From contig JAKPDW010000047.1 of NCBI GenBank assembly GCA_029552245.1, positions 1-53,934 of the forward strand: a stretch of DNA of 53,934 bases, given 5' to 3'. This DNA is from Deltaproteobacteria bacterium (GTDB lineage Bacteria > Desulfobacterota > Desulfomonilia > UBA1062). The translations under genes were made by a program, and so were the position numbers. Positions 1-8,939 of this stretch are shown in pieces (positions within the stretch are counted from its first letter, which is position 1; each line of letters begins with the position of its first letter). A model generated the notes under the pieces. The model was not told the origin of the DNA and did no database searches. It saw only the letters and a list, made by a program, of their open reading frames with translations.

Positions 1-135
1 AAGTTTCGAGGCATGAGCAAGAGTACCTTCTATCTCCATCTGAAAGAGACCGAGTTCAGGTTCAACCACCGCAACGAAGATGTGTACAAACTGCTCCTCA
101 AAATGTTACGATCTAACCCCCTAAAGTTGTCATGA
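1..135 (+). CDS. IS1595-family transposase, C-terminal fragment (cut by window edge)
   Basis: An open frame runs from the first base of the window to a TGA and encodes 44 residues. It contains FYLHLKETEFRFNHR followed by a leucine-rich end (VYKLLLKMLR), the usual C-terminal signature of ISXO2-like (IS1595-family) DDE transposases. The bulk of the protein lies left of the window, so integrity cannot be judged. Its base composition is clearly more AT-rich than the flanking genes, which fits a mobile element. Family assignment is from recalled motif similarity only. Confidence 0.75.
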   Translation, partial: KFRGMSKSTFYLHLKETEFRFNHRNEDVYKLLLKMLRSNPLKLS

Positions 136-565
136 ACCAAATATTTTACGTTATCCAGCCCGGTGTGCCGCCGTTCGCGGCGGCACTACCCCAAAACACG
201 TAGGGCTTGCGTGGTGGTCTCAGGGGTGGGCCCTAACGCGCGGACGAGAGCGGCTGATCTGCTCAAGGCCGGCACGGCCGTGGGGTGACGCGGGGGATGC
301 GACCCGAAGCGCCGCCCATCCGAGCCCAGGCGGGGAACCATCATTCAGAAGGCCCTGCCAGGGTCGGGGGCGAGGGAGGCCCTTGGCCGTCTCGACCACG
401 GGCGCGTCGGCCCCGTCTCTCGAGACGGCTTGAACAGGCCACATGAGCGGGGCCGGCCGCGAAGACCCAGACGGGGACGGCCGTGGGCGCCGCCTGCGCC
501 CCTGCGGCGACACCCTGAGCCGTTGCCGTTCATGAGGGTTTCGGGGTGACGCACCGGCTGCGCGC
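136..565. other. Spacer after the transposase end, no supported gene
   Basis: I see no convincing gene here. Open frames exist but have the arginine/proline-rich composition expected of random GC-rich DNA. The stretch holds several perfect inverted repeats: one just after the transposase (listed separately), a 16-base palindrome at 413-428 (CCGTCTC, TC, GAGACGG), and GGGCGC/GCGCCC with a 5-base loop at 485-501. The latter two lie downstream of cobO on its strand and could terminate or stabilise its transcript, but neither has a T-run. Confidence 0.5.
165..186. repeat. 8-bp inverted repeat after the transposase gene
   Basis: GTGCCGCC and GGCGGCAC form a perfect 8-bp stem around a 6-base loop, 30 bases after the transposase stop. 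It could be a terminator-like hairpin or part of the insertion-sequence end. No T-run follows on either strand. Confidence 0.45.
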
Positions 566-1099
566 CTAGCTCTCGATGCCGGGCCTTGCGGGTACCCCCT
601 GGGCATAGTAGTGCTTGACCTCGAGCATCTCGGTGACGAGGTCTGCTGCGTCGATCATCCTGGGGGTCGCCCCCCTGCCCGTCAGCACGAGCTCCATGCC
701 CGTAGGCTTCCCCTCGATGACGGAGAGCACATCATCCTCGGTAACGAGCCTGAAGAGGGCCGCCGTTACCAGCTCGTCCGCGACCAGGACATCGCAGGAC
801 CTGTCCTGCATGATCTCGCGGACGCGCTCGAGGGCGGATGTGGCCCTCCTTACGTCCTCAGGGTCCGGCTCGTCGCCTATCGAGCAGAACCCAGGGTGCC
901 CGTACTGCTCGATGGTGACGAGACCGCCCGTCATCCTCTCGGCCTCGAGTTCTCCGTAGCGCTGTCCCTTCATGAACTGGACGATGCAGGTCTTCAGCCC
1001 GTTGCCCGCGGCCCTCAAGGCGAGGCCGAGCGCGGCCGTCGTCTTGCCCTTGCCGTTCCCCGTGTAGATGTGCACGTATCCCTTCCCTATCGAGCCCAT
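566..1099 (-). CDS. cobO: Cob(I)alamin adenosyltransferase (CobO/BtuR type)
   Basis: It transfers the adenosyl group of ATP to cob(I)alamin or corrinoid to make the adenosylcobalamin coenzyme. The 177-residue product opens with a glycine-rich P-loop (GNGKGKTTAALG, about residues 14-25) and continues with the IVQFMKGQ segment typical of the CobA/CobO family. Length fits the family. I chose the ATG at 1099 because GGAGGG sits four bases upstream; an in-frame start eight codons earlier lacks such a site. The next gene on the same strand, upstream, is a B12-dependent mutase that would use the coenzyme, though 520 bases separate them. I see no cobalamin riboswitch in the gap. Confidence 0.92.
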   Translation of the reverse strand: MGSIGKGYVHIYTGNGKGKTTAALGLALRAAGNGLKTCIVQFMKGQRYGELEAERMTGGLVTIEQYGHPGFCSIGDEPDPEDVRRATSALERVREIMQDRSCDVLVADELVTAALFRLVTEDDVLSVIEGKPTGMELVLTGRGATPRMIDAADLVTEMLEVKHYYAQGVPARPGIES

Positions 1100-1620
1100 G
1101 CAACCCTCCGCCGTACCCGCCACGCCCGTGAACCCGGGCCGACCTCACCGTATCGCTTGTTCGTTTCCCGCAAAGGAATGATCCCCAAAGGGGGTGCGAC
1201 TCGTCCCCGTTCAGCCGGATGCCGCGACGGCTTCCGGTAACGAGGCCCACCCCGAGCGTTTTTGCCCCTGCACCGGCGCACCCGTTCATTCCCTTGTCGC
1301 GGCCTAGCGGTGACCAGCCCCCTTAAGCGGGATCATCCGCCACTGCCCGGGGCGATCACCCCTCGCACATGCCGACCACTGCACGGTGTCCCCCATGCCC
1401 CCGGGGGCGGGGTCCTGCGGGGCGACCCCCCACCTTCCACAGCCTCCCGGGACACTCCCCCACCGCATCTCCCCGGCCCATTTCCAGCCGTTCATGCACG
1501 GCGATGACCCCGGCCCGAAACGGCCTGCAACACGGCGCCGGGCCTCGCCCGTCGACGCAGCGCCGCCCTGGGGGCTCGGGTGCCGAAGGGGCGAAGGCCG
1601 CTCTCTCGCTGCATCGTCCC
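1100..1620. other. GC-rich spacer between icmF and cobO
   Basis: No gene is supported. The stretch contains an imperfect hairpin at 1215-1237 (CCGGA-T-GCCG, loop CGA, CGGC-T-TCCGG) and several short GGCGACCC-like motifs. A 17-base segment at 1413-1429 recurs with one mismatch at 5293-5309, on the other side of icmF. I searched for B12-riboswitch landmarks on the cobO strand and did not find a convincing set. Confidence 0.5.
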
Positions 1621-4600
1621 CTACATGTTCCTTCGGTACCTGCCGCCCACCTCGTAGAGCGCCTGGGTGATCTGCCCGAGGCTTGCGACCCTCACCGTGT
1701 CCATGAGCTCGGCGAATATGTTGCCGCCCTCGAGCGCGGTCTTCTTGAGGCGCATGAGCGCGGCCGAGGCCTTGCGGGCATGGCGTTTCTGGAACTTCCT
1801 GCAGTTGTCGAGCTGGGCCCGCTTCTCCTCGAAAGACGCCCTGGTGAGGGGTATGCAGCAGCCGCCGACGGCGCCGCCTGCCTGCTCGTGCGCGTCCGGG
1901 TTCTCGAAGGTGTTCACCCCGATGATGGGGAGGGCCCCGGAGTGCTTGAGATGCTCGTAGTGCAGCGATTCGTCCTGGATCTTGCCCCGCTGATACTGCA
2001 TCTCCATGGCGCCAAGGACCCCTCCGCGCTCGCTCAGGCGGTCGAACTCGCGCAGGACCGCGTCTTCCACCGCGTCCGTGAGCCACTCCATGAAGAACGA
2101 CCCCTGCAGGGGGTTCTCGTTCATGCTCATCCCGAATTCCCTCAGGATGATCATCTGGATCGCCATCGCCCTGCGGACGGACTCCTCGGTCGGCGTGGTG
2201 ATGGCCTCGTCGTAGGCGTTCGTGTGGAGCGAGTTGCAGTTGTCGTTCAGGGCCGTGAGCGCCTGTAGGGTCGTGCGGATGTCGTTGAACTGGATCTCCA
2301 TGGAGTGCAACGAGCGGCCCGAGGTCTGGATGTGATACTTGAGGCGCTGGGACGACTCGTCCGCACCGTAGACGTCGCGCATGGCTATGGCCCAGATCCT
2401 GCGTGCAACCCTGCCGAGCACGCTGTATTCAGGGTCCATGCCGCTCGAGAAGAAGAACGAGAAGTTCTTCGCGAAATCGTCCACCTTCATGCCCCGCGAG
2501 AGGTAGTACTCGACGTAGGTGAAGGCGTTCGCGAGGGTGAAGGCGAGCTGCGTGATGGGGTTCGCCCCGGCCTCCGCTATGTGGTAGCCGCTGATGCTGA
2601 CGGAGTAGAAGTTCTCCACGGCGTGCTCGATGAAGTATTCCTGGATGTCGCCCATCATCTTGAGGGCGAACTCCGTGGAGAAGATGCACGTGTTCTGACC
2701 TTGATCCTCCTTCAGGATGTCAGCCTGCACGGTGCCCCTCACGGTCCTGAGCACCCTCGCGACGATCTCTTCCCGCTCTTCGGGACCGGGCTTCCTGCCG
2801 CGCTCTTTCTCGAAGCGCTCCACCTGCTGGTCGATGGCCGTGTTGAAGAACATGGCGGTCATGATGGGCGCGGGCCCGTTGATGGTCATGGACACGCTCG
2901 TGTCCGGGGAGCAGAGGTCGAACCCCGCGTAGAGCTTCTTCATGTCGTCCAAGGTGCACACGCTCACCCCGCTCTCGCCCACCTTGCCGAAGATGTCGGG
3001 GCGCTCCTGCGGGTCCTCGCCGTAGAGCGTCACGCTGTCGAAGGCCGTGCTGAGCCTCTTGGCGTCGTCGTTCCTGCACAGATAGTGGAAACGCCTGTTC
3101 GTTCTCTCGGGAGACCCTTCGCCCGCGAACTGCCTCTTCGGGTCCTCCCAGTTCCTCTTGAACGGGAAGACGCCCGCGGTGAACGGAAAGGCGCCGGGGA
3201 CGTTCTCCTTCCTGAGCCAGGTGTAGAGATCCCCCTTGTCCTTGAAGGAAGGCAGCGCCACCTTCGGGATCATGAGGCCCGCAAGGGACTCCCTGCTGAG
3301 CTGCACCTGGATCTTCTTGTCCCTCACGGCATACGAGAACGTCTTCGACCTGTACCTGGCGGCCTTCTCGGGCCACGTCTCGACGAGGGCGCGTTCTGAT
3401 GATGGGATCTGCCTCCTGAGCTCCGCCATGCCCTTCTTCAGCGACGAGAGGGTCTTCTCGTCCGGGTTTCGCTCCGCGATCTTCTCGTAGGCGGCAAGCG
3501 TGCGGATCTTCTCCGCCGTCTCCAGGGTGGTCTCGTGGTACGACCGGACGGCCCTGGCGACCTCCGCGAGGTACTGCCTCCTCGACGACGGCACGATGCC
3601 GCCCGGGGCCTCCTCGTGCTCGTCGACCGTCTCCTCCAGGCGCCCCCAGTCTGCAAGCCCCTTGTCCACCATCGTGTTCACGATGCGCGCAAAGGCCCTC
3701 TCCATGCCGGGATCGTCATACCTGCTCGCGACCGTGCCGAAGGCGGGCATGGCCTCGAGGGGCTCATGGAAGAGCCCACGGTTCCGCTGGATCTGCTTGC
3801 GCACGTGTCTCAACGCGTCCATGGACCTTTCCTGCTCGAACTTGTTGACGATCACCACGTCGGCGAGATCGAGCATGTCGATCTTCTCGAGCTGGGAGGG
3901 GGCGCCGAACTCGGCCGTCATGACGTAGACCGACACGTCGCTTATGCGCGCAACCGCCGTATCACCCTGGCCTATGCCGCTCGTCTCCACGATCACGAGG
4001 TTGAAGCCCGCCGCCCTGACGGACGCGATCGCGTCCTCGATCGCGTCCGAGAGTTCGTGCGACGACCTCCTGGTCGCCATGGATCTCATGAAGACCCTGT
4101 TATCCTCGATGGAGTTCATGCGGATCCTGTCACCGAGGAGCGCCCCCCCGCTTCTCGACCTGGTGGGGTCCACGGAGAGGACGGCGACGGTCCTTTCCGG
4201 GTGGTGTTTCAGGAACCTCCTTATGAGCTCGTCTATGAACGAGCTCTTGCCTGAACCGCCGGTCCCGGTCACGCCGAGGACCGGTGAACGTTTCTCCATC
4301 GAGGAGAGGAAGGCCCTCATGGGTTCGAACGACCCGTCCCCCCTCGCGCGGGACCTCTCCGCCATGCTGACGAGCCTGCCCAACACCACGGGGTCCCTGG
4401 ATTCGATGAGCCGGGCGTCCATGGGGACGTCGGGGATGATCACGCCGGATGCGATCCCCATCATGTGCCTGATCATCCCAGCGAGGCCCATGGCCTTGCC
4501 GTCCTCGGGGGAGTAGATCTTCGCAACCCCGTATTCCTCGAGCTCCCTGATCTCGTGGGGCACGATGACCCCGCCCCCGCCGCCGAAGACCTTGACGTAA

Positions 4601-4872
4601 CCGCACCCCTTGTCGGCGAGCAGGTCCACGAGGTACTTGAAGAACTCGAGGTGCCCGCCCTGGTAGGAGCTGACCGCCACCGCGTGGGCCCCTTCCTGGA
4701 TCGCCGCGTTCACGATCTCGAGCGCCGAACGGTTGTGACCCAGGTGTACGACCTCCGCGCCGGCGTCCTGGAGGATGCGGCGCATGATGTTGATGGATGC
4801 GTCGTGGCCGTCGAACAGCGCCGTGGCGGTCACGAAACGGAGAGGTTCCCTCGTCTTCGATCCCTTCTTCAT
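1621..4872 (-). CDS. icmF: Fused isobutyryl-CoA mutase-type acyl-CoA mutase (IcmF)
   Basis: This is an adenosylcobalamin-dependent acyl-CoA mutase that interconverts branched and linear acyl-CoAs (isobutyryl/n-butyryl-CoA in characterised IcmF). The 1083 residues have the IcmF order. A B12-binding domain comes first (about 10-145, with DGHDASIN at 21-28 supplying the cobalt-ligating His23). A MeaI/ArgK-like G-protein chaperone domain follows (P-loop TGTGGSGKSS ending about 211, VETSGIGQGD near 295-304, NKFE at 343-346). The substrate-binding TIM barrel fills the C-terminal half (TAGVFPFKR, AGEGSPERTNRRFHYL, HIQTSGRSL). The VFPFKR segment resembles IcmF rather than methylmalonyl-CoA mutase, but exact acyl specificity cannot be read by eye. 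The ATG follows a modest GGGTGGGG sequence. It stands alone on its strand with cobO downstream. Confidence 0.93.
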   Translation of the reverse strand: MKKGSKTREPLRFVTATALFDGHDASINIMRRILQDAGAEVVHLGHNRSALEIVNAAIQEGAHAVAVSSYQGGHLEFFKYLVDLLADKGCGYVKVFGGGGGVIVPHEIRELEEYGVAKIYSPEDGKAMGLAGMIRHMMGIASGVIIPDVPMDARLIESRDPVVLGRLVSMAERSRARGDGSFEPMRAFLSSMEKRSPVLGVTGTGGSGKSSFIDELIRRFLKHHPERTVAVLSVDPTRSRSGGALLGDRIRMNSIEDNRVFMRSMATRRSSHELSDAIEDAIASVRAAGFNLVIVETSGIGQGDTAVARISDVSVYVMTAEFGAPSQLEKIDMLDLADVVIVNKFEQERSMDALRHVRKQIQRNRGLFHEPLEAMPAFGTVASRYDDPGMERAFARIVNTMVDKGLADWGRLEETVDEHEEAPGGIVPSSRRQYLAEVARAVRSYHETTLETAEKIRTLAAYEKIAERNPDEKTLSSLKKGMAELRRQIPSSERALVETWPEKAARYRSKTFSYAVRDKKIQVQLSRESLAGLMIPKVALPSFKDKGDLYTWLRKENVPGAFPFTAGVFPFKRNWEDPKRQFAGEGSPERTNRRFHYLCRNDDAKRLSTAFDSVTLYGEDPQERPDIFGKVGESGVSVCTLDDMKKLYAGFDLCSPDTSVSMTINGPAPIMTAMFFNTAIDQQVERFEKERGRKPGPEEREEIVARVLRTVRGTVQADILKEDQGQNTCIFSTEFALKMMGDIQEYFIEHAVENFYSVSISGYHIAEAGANPITQLAFTLANAFTYVEYYLSRGMKVDDFAKNFSFFFSSGMDPEYSVLGRVARRIWAIAMRDVYGADESSQRLKYHIQTSGRSLHSMEIQFNDIRTTLQALTALNDNCNSLHTNAYDEAITTPTEESVRRAMAIQMIILREFGMSMNENPLQGSFFMEWLTDAVEDAVLREFDRLSERGGVLGAMEMQYQRGKIQDESLHYEHLKHSGALPIIGVNTFENPDAHEQAGGAVGGCCIPLTRASFEEKRAQLDNCRKFQKRHARKASAALMRLKKTALEGGNIFAELMDTVRVASLGQITQALYEVGGRYRRNM

Positions 4873-5529
4873 GGTTCAGACCCCACCCTTGTCATACATG
4901 CTTACTCAACTTCCATTACCATATCGATGCAACCATTTCTATTTCCTCATGCAGGCGCGACATCGCGAGTGCATCCCGAATCACTACGCAGTCGGGACAT
5001 GTCTTCCCCTTGAACGGCCGGAGGTGGTCTCCCCTGCTTTCACCAGTGCGGATCGCCCGCGACCTCGTGGGCCCACTCGAGGCATGCCCTGGAACGAAGC
5101 GGCACGACAAGGATCCTGTCGCTGAACGGCCGCACCCTCCACTTCCCCGTGCGTCAGCCCCGCCTCAGCGTGACCGCCGGCAGCCCTCGTGGATCACTCC
5201 CCACGAAGAGCCTGACGGATACATCGTCCCAAACACCATACCCCGGCGAGGCCCCCCGGCCGCCCGCGCGGGTCATTCCCCGCCCCCCGTGTTCCTGCGG
5301 TGCGACCCCTACTGGCCTGCCCCCGGTAGATGCGTGTTCAGGGCGACCCCTCTGCCCCGAGCACGGCCTTCGTGACCTTTCGTTTTCTCTTCCCCCATCC
5401 CCTTCTTGGCATTGTCACGGGCGACACGGCCCTTCACGGTCGCGGCGCACGCCTTGCGTCGCATGCCTTCCGTCGTTCTTTTCAAGAAGAAGGTCTTCAG
5501 GTGCGGGCGGGAACCTGCCCGCGCGCTCC
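4873..5529. other. Spacer between dnaB and icmF
   Basis: Apart from one doubtful small frame (listed separately) I see no gene. The part nearest icmF (about 4895-4960) is AT-richer and is the likely place for its promoter. The rest is GC-rich and contains repeated TGCGACCCC and GGGCGACCCC motifs (around 5301 and 5341). Confidence 0.45.
4916..5110 (-). CDS. Doubtful small ORF with a CPDC motif
   Basis: A 64-codon frame with a TTG start (AGGA three bases upstream) ends 43 bases before icmF on the same strand. Its second half, including KTCPDC and RLHEEIEMVA, looks more protein-like than the shadow frames around it, and its base composition differs from the first half. I do not recognise a family. 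It could be a leader peptide, a gene remnant or chance. Confidence 0.2.
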   Translation of the reverse strand: MSCRFVPGHASSGPTRSRAIRTGESRGDHLRPFKGKTCPDCVVIRDALAMSRLHEEIEMVASIW

Positions 5530-6906
5530 TCAACGCTTGCCTTGCGGCTCCTGGTGCTTGACGTCGAGGTCTCCGAACCTCGTGAACTCCGGCATCCACA
5601 CGAGTTCGACCGTGCCGGTGGGGCCGTTCCTGTGCTTGGCCACGATGACCTCGGCGATGCCGGTCGGCGGCATGCCCTTGTCCTTGGTGTAGAAATCTTC
5701 CCTGTAGATGAAGCAGATCACGTCCGCGTCCTGCTCTATCGCGCCGGACTCCCTCAGGTCGGACATCATGGGACGCTTGTCGTGCCTCTCTTCGACGCGC
5801 CTGTTCAGCTGGCTCACCGCTATGAGCGGGACGTTGAACTCCTTGGCTATGGCCTTGAGGGTGCGCGAGATCTCCGAGATCTCCTGCTCCCTCGAGTCCG
5901 TTCTCGCCTTGAGAGACATGAGCTGGAGGTAATCGACCACGATGAGTCGCAGGTCGACCTGGCTCATGAGCCTACGCACCTTGGACCTGATCTCCATGGG
6001 CGAGACCCCGGGCGTGTCGTCGATGTAGATGGGCGCCTCGTAGAGCTTTTCGGAAGCCTCGATGAGCTTGCTCCAGTCTTCCTTCCTGAGCCGCTGCACG
6101 CTCATGGACGACCTCACGAGCCCCTGGTCCACCCAGGCCTCCGCCGCGAGCATGCGCAGGGCGAGCTGGTCGATCCCCATCTCGAGGGAGAAGACGGCCA
6201 CCGGCAGCCTCTCCCTGACGGCCACGTTCTGGGCGATGTTCAAGGCGAGCGAGGTCTTCCCCATGGAAGGCCTGCCTGCGATGATGATGAGGTCGGACCT
6301 GTGCAACCCACCCAAGAGCTGGATGTCCAAGCGCTCGAAACCGGTCGACACGATGCCCGGGTCCACCTCGCCGCTGGCCATGCGCCTGAGCTTTTCGTAG
6401 AGGTTCTGGATGGGCTGCCCTATCTTGGTGAGGCCGCGGCCGGACTGCTCGATCTCCCTGTTGATGGCGTAGACGATCTGCTCGGCCGACTCGAGGATGT
6501 CCGCGACCTCGCCCGCCTGGGACCTCGCCTGCCGGATGATCTCCGAGGCGCCGTTGATCAGGGACCTGAGGATGGACTTGTCCCTGACGATCCGTGCGTA
6601 GTACTCGATGTTCGCGGTCGTGGGGACGATGTCCGCAAGCTGCGATATGTAGGCCGCGCCGCCCACCTTGTCGAGCTTCCCCGTCCTCTCGACCGACTCG
6701 GTAAGGGACACCAGATCGATGGGCAGCCCCTTGTCCATGAGGCGCACCATCTGCTCGAACAAGATCCTGTTGCGCTCGATGTAGAAATCCTCGGCGGACA
6801 CGATGGTGCACACCGAATCGAGGGCGGTGTTCTCCATGAGTATCCCGCCGAGGATGTACTCCTCCGCCTCCCTGCTGTACGGGAGGGAGAGAGACTTGTC
6901 GTCCAT
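5530..6906 (-). CDS. dnaB: Replicative DNA helicase DnaB
   Basis: This is the hexameric 5'-3' helicase that unwinds the chromosome at the replication fork and loads primase. The 458-residue product has the N-terminal all-helical DnaB domain (to about 110), a linker, and a RecA-like C-terminal domain with Walker A (GRPSMGKTS) and Walker B (LIVVDYLQLM). SQLNRRVEERHDKRPMMSDLRESGAIEQDAD is the usual C-terminal signature region; no intein interrupts it. It is the last gene of the ribosomal-protein operon, starting one base after the rplI stop, so translation is probably coupled. Confidence 0.97.
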   Translation of the reverse strand: MDDKSLSLPYSREAEEYILGGILMENTALDSVCTIVSAEDFYIERNRILFEQMVRLMDKGLPIDLVSLTESVERTGKLDKVGGAAYISQLADIVPTTANIEYYARIVRDKSILRSLINGASEIIRQARSQAGEVADILESAEQIVYAINREIEQSGRGLTKIGQPIQNLYEKLRRMASGEVDPGIVSTGFERLDIQLLGGLHRSDLIIIAGRPSMGKTSLALNIAQNVAVRERLPVAVFSLEMGIDQLALRMLAAEAWVDQGLVRSSMSVQRLRKEDWSKLIEASEKLYEAPIYIDDTPGVSPMEIRSKVRRLMSQVDLRLIVVDYLQLMSLKARTDSREQEISEISRTLKAIAKEFNVPLIAVSQLNRRVEERHDKRPMMSDLRESGAIEQDADVICFIYREDFYTKDKGMPPTGIAEVIVAKHRNGPTGTVELVWMPEFTRFGDLDVKHQEPQGKR

Positions 6907-6907
6907 C

Positions 6908-7363
6908 TCAATCGGCCGCGTCTTCAGGCACCACCTCGACCTTCACGCTCGCCACGACACCCGGGAAGAGCCGCACGTCGACCTCGTGGGTTCCCGTGTG
7001 CCTTATGGGCTCCGCGAGGTGGATCTTCTTCTTGTCCACCTCGAAACCCTTGGCTTCCAGCTGCTCGAAGATGTCCGAGGTGGTTATGGAGCCGAAGAGC
7101 TTGCCTTCCTGACCGGTCTTCGCCTTGAACCGGAGGGTGACGGATGCGAGCTGCTCGGACAGTTTCTGGGCGTGCTCGCGCGACTTGGCCTCGGACCTGA
7201 TGCGTGCCTCGATCTTGCTCTTGAAGGCCTTGATGTTCTTGTCGGTGGCGAGCAGCGCGAGACCCTTCGGGATGAGGTAGTTCCTCGCGTAGCCGTCCTT
7301 CACCTTCACTTCCTGGCCGACGCTCCCCAGGCCCTCGATGGTCTCAAGAAGCACAACGTTCAT
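6908..7363 (-). CDS. rplI: 50S ribosomal protein L9
   Basis: It encodes the 151-residue L9 of the large ribosomal subunit. The N-terminal rRNA-binding domain is clear (MNVVLLETIEGLGSVGQEV, GYARNYLIPKGLA), followed by the long helix and the C-terminal domain rich in Phe-Gly-Ser motifs (KLFGSITTSDI). The ATG has AAGGAG seven bases upstream and overlaps the stop of the preceding membrane-protein gene (ATGA), indicating coupled translation in the rpsF-rpsR-yybS-rplI-dnaB order. Confidence 0.97.
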   Translation of the reverse strand: MNVVLLETIEGLGSVGQEVKVKDGYARNYLIPKGLALLATDKNIKAFKSKIEARIRSEAKSREHAQKLSEQLASVTLRFKAKTGQEGKLFGSITTSDIFEQLEAKGFEVDKKKIHLAEPIRHTGTHEVDVRLFPGVVASVKVEVVPEDAAD

Positions 7364-8280
7364 GTATATTCTCCTTTTCGGGTTGTTATCCTCGCCCTGA
7401 AATCGAACCACGCGTCGAAGAGCCCGACCGCGGCGACGACGATCACCATATATATCTGGATGAAGATTAAGATGTAAATAGCCGAGCGGATGAACGCCGG
7501 CCAACCCCTCGAGTCCATGAACACCGACGCTATGGCGAGCCCCTGGAGAAAGTACACGAAGCCGACCACGAGAAGGAGGTTGAGGCCGACGGCCGAGAGT
7601 TTCTCCCACGGGAGGACGGACAGGGTCCCCGCTGCAATGAAGCAGGCTATGAGCGCATCGGGTACCCGATACGTCCTGAGACCCACGCGGTGGGTCTTGG
7701 CGTTCGCGATGACGAGGTTGACCCAGAAGACGAACGCACAACCCGTGAGGACGAGGCCCGGGAACAGGGTGACGATCCTCGACCGGGCGGTCTCGAGCAT
7801 GGCCTTGAACTCCTCGAGTTCCGCGCCGTAGAGCATCGCATCGGCAGCATCCCTGGAACCCTTCATCACCTCTTGGACCCACCTCGAGACGACATCCCCG
7901 AGGCTTGCCCCCTCTGCATGGGCGGAGACGAGCATCGCGGAGGCGATCACCGAGGCGGCGAGGACCGTCGGTGCGATCACCGCGAGTGCGGTCATTGACC
8001 TGTTCATGGAGGAATGCATGAGCATGGCCGCCACGTAGAAGAGCGCGTACACCGCGGCACCCTGGCCGGCCCACGGCAGCACCGCGAGTGCGAGCGGCGC
8101 TGCGCCCGCCAGGAAGGCTCTGCGGGTGGACGTCCCGCTTGCAAGGATGCACCAGAGGGACGGGCAGAAGAGCGCAAGCGGGATCGTCAAGGCGGGCAGG
8201 GCCACCACGAGACAACCGTAGAGCAGATAGAGCGCCGTTGCGGCGAACTCGGCGCCCCCGCCCCGGACTCTGCCGATCAT
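7360..8280 (-). CDS. DUF2232 (YybS-like) integral membrane protein
   Basis: The 306-residue product is strongly hydrophobic with roughly seven to eight membrane-spanning segments, ending in VGLFDAWFDFRARI, which fits the DUF2232/YybS family commonly found between rpsR and rplI. The function of the family is not established. It starts four bases after the rpsR stop and overlaps rplI by four bases. The assignment rests on size, topology and position, because sequence motifs in this family are weak. Confidence 0.75.
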   Translation of the reverse strand: MIGRVRGGGAEFAATALYLLYGCLVVALPALTIPLALFCPSLWCILASGTSTRRAFLAGAAPLALAVLPWAGQGAAVYALFYVAAMLMHSSMNRSMTALAVIAPTVLAASVIASAMLVSAHAEGASLGDVVSRWVQEVMKGSRDAADAMLYGAELEEFKAMLETARSRIVTLFPGLVLTGCAFVFWVNLVIANAKTHRVGLRTYRVPDALIACFIAAGTLSVLPWEKLSAVGLNLLLVVGFVYFLQGLAIASVFMDSRGWPAFIRSAIYILIFIQIYMVIVVAAVGLFDAWFDFRARITTRKGEYT

Positions 8281-8284
8281 GGCT

Positions 8285-8545
8285 TCAGTCGTGCACGGTG
8301 AACGGGAGGAGCGCCATGATCCGCGCGCGCTTGATCTGGGTGGACAGACTCTTCTGGTGCCTGGCGCAGGTACCGGTGATCCTGCGGGGAAGGATCTTCC
8401 CCCGCTCGGTTATGAAATCCTTGAGTACATGCGGGGCCTTGTAGTCGAGCGGGAGAGTCTTGTCCTCGCAAAACCTGCACGTCTTGCGGCGGTAGTACGG
8501 CTTCTGCCTCGGGTTCGATTGCGATCTCGGCGGCCTATCCTGCAT
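8285..8545 (-). CDS. rpsR: 30S ribosomal protein S18
   Basis: S18 binds S6 and the platform of the small subunit. The 86-residue product carries [32 protein letters not shown] and [20 protein letters not shown]. It keeps the zinc-type cysteines (CRFC plus CARH), so it is the zinc-binding form. I start it at the ATG at 8545, with AGGAG just upstream, rather than 14 codons earlier inside rpsF. It overlaps the end of rpsF by 11 bases. Confidence 0.97.
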   Translation of the reverse strand: MQDRPPRSQSNPRQKPYYRRKTCRFCEDKTLPLDYKAPHVLKDFITERGKILPRRITGTCARHQKSLSTQIKRARIMALLPFTVHD

Positions 8546-8939
8546 TGTCTGCTCCTGTCTCTGCCTGTTCGGGAATCTCTTCCCCACCCGGTGTCTTCTC
8601 TTCGGCCTTTTCCTCCACGGACGCCGTCCGCTCGAGATCAGCCCTGGTCACGTGTTCCTCCTGGCGGACGACGACGAACCTCATGACGTTCTCGTCGATC
8701 CTGAGGAGACGCTCGATCTCGGCCACCATGGCGCCGGGGCCTTCGAGATAGGCGAGATGGTAGTGTCCTCTCGATTTCTTGTTGATCTTGTAGGCAAGCG
8801 ACTTCAGGCCCTGGTCATCGATGCGGATCAAGTCGCCCTTGTTCTTGGAGATCGCGGACTTAAAGCGCGCCAGGACCTTTTCCCTTTCCTCTTCGCCCAT
8901 GTCGGGGTCGAGGATGAACATGACCTCGTACAGGTTCAT
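8535..8939 (-). CDS. rpsF: 30S ribosomal protein S6
   Basis: The 134-residue product begins [14 protein letters not shown] and contains [14 protein letters not shown] and [14 protein letters not shown], all S6 hallmarks. After about residue 100 comes an acidic Glu-rich tail ([13 protein letters not shown]) common in S6 of this group. The ATG at 8939 has AAGGAGGG seven to eight bases upstream; the longer frame above it lacks family similarity. It is the first gene of the rpsF-rpsR-DUF2232-rplI-dnaB unit. Confidence 0.96.
   Translation of the reverse strand: MNLYEVMFILDPDMGEEEREKVLARFKSAISKNKGDLIRIDDQGLKSLAYKINKKSRGHYHLAYLEGPGAMVAEIERLLRIDENVMRFVVVRQEEHVTRADLERTASVEEKAEEKTPGGEEIPEQAETGADNAG

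Noticed and set aside
1100-1330. Cobalamin riboswitch upstream of cobO
   Set aside because: The strand reads GGGAATGAACGGGTG, loosely similar to part of the motif, but the other conserved boxes and their order are missing.
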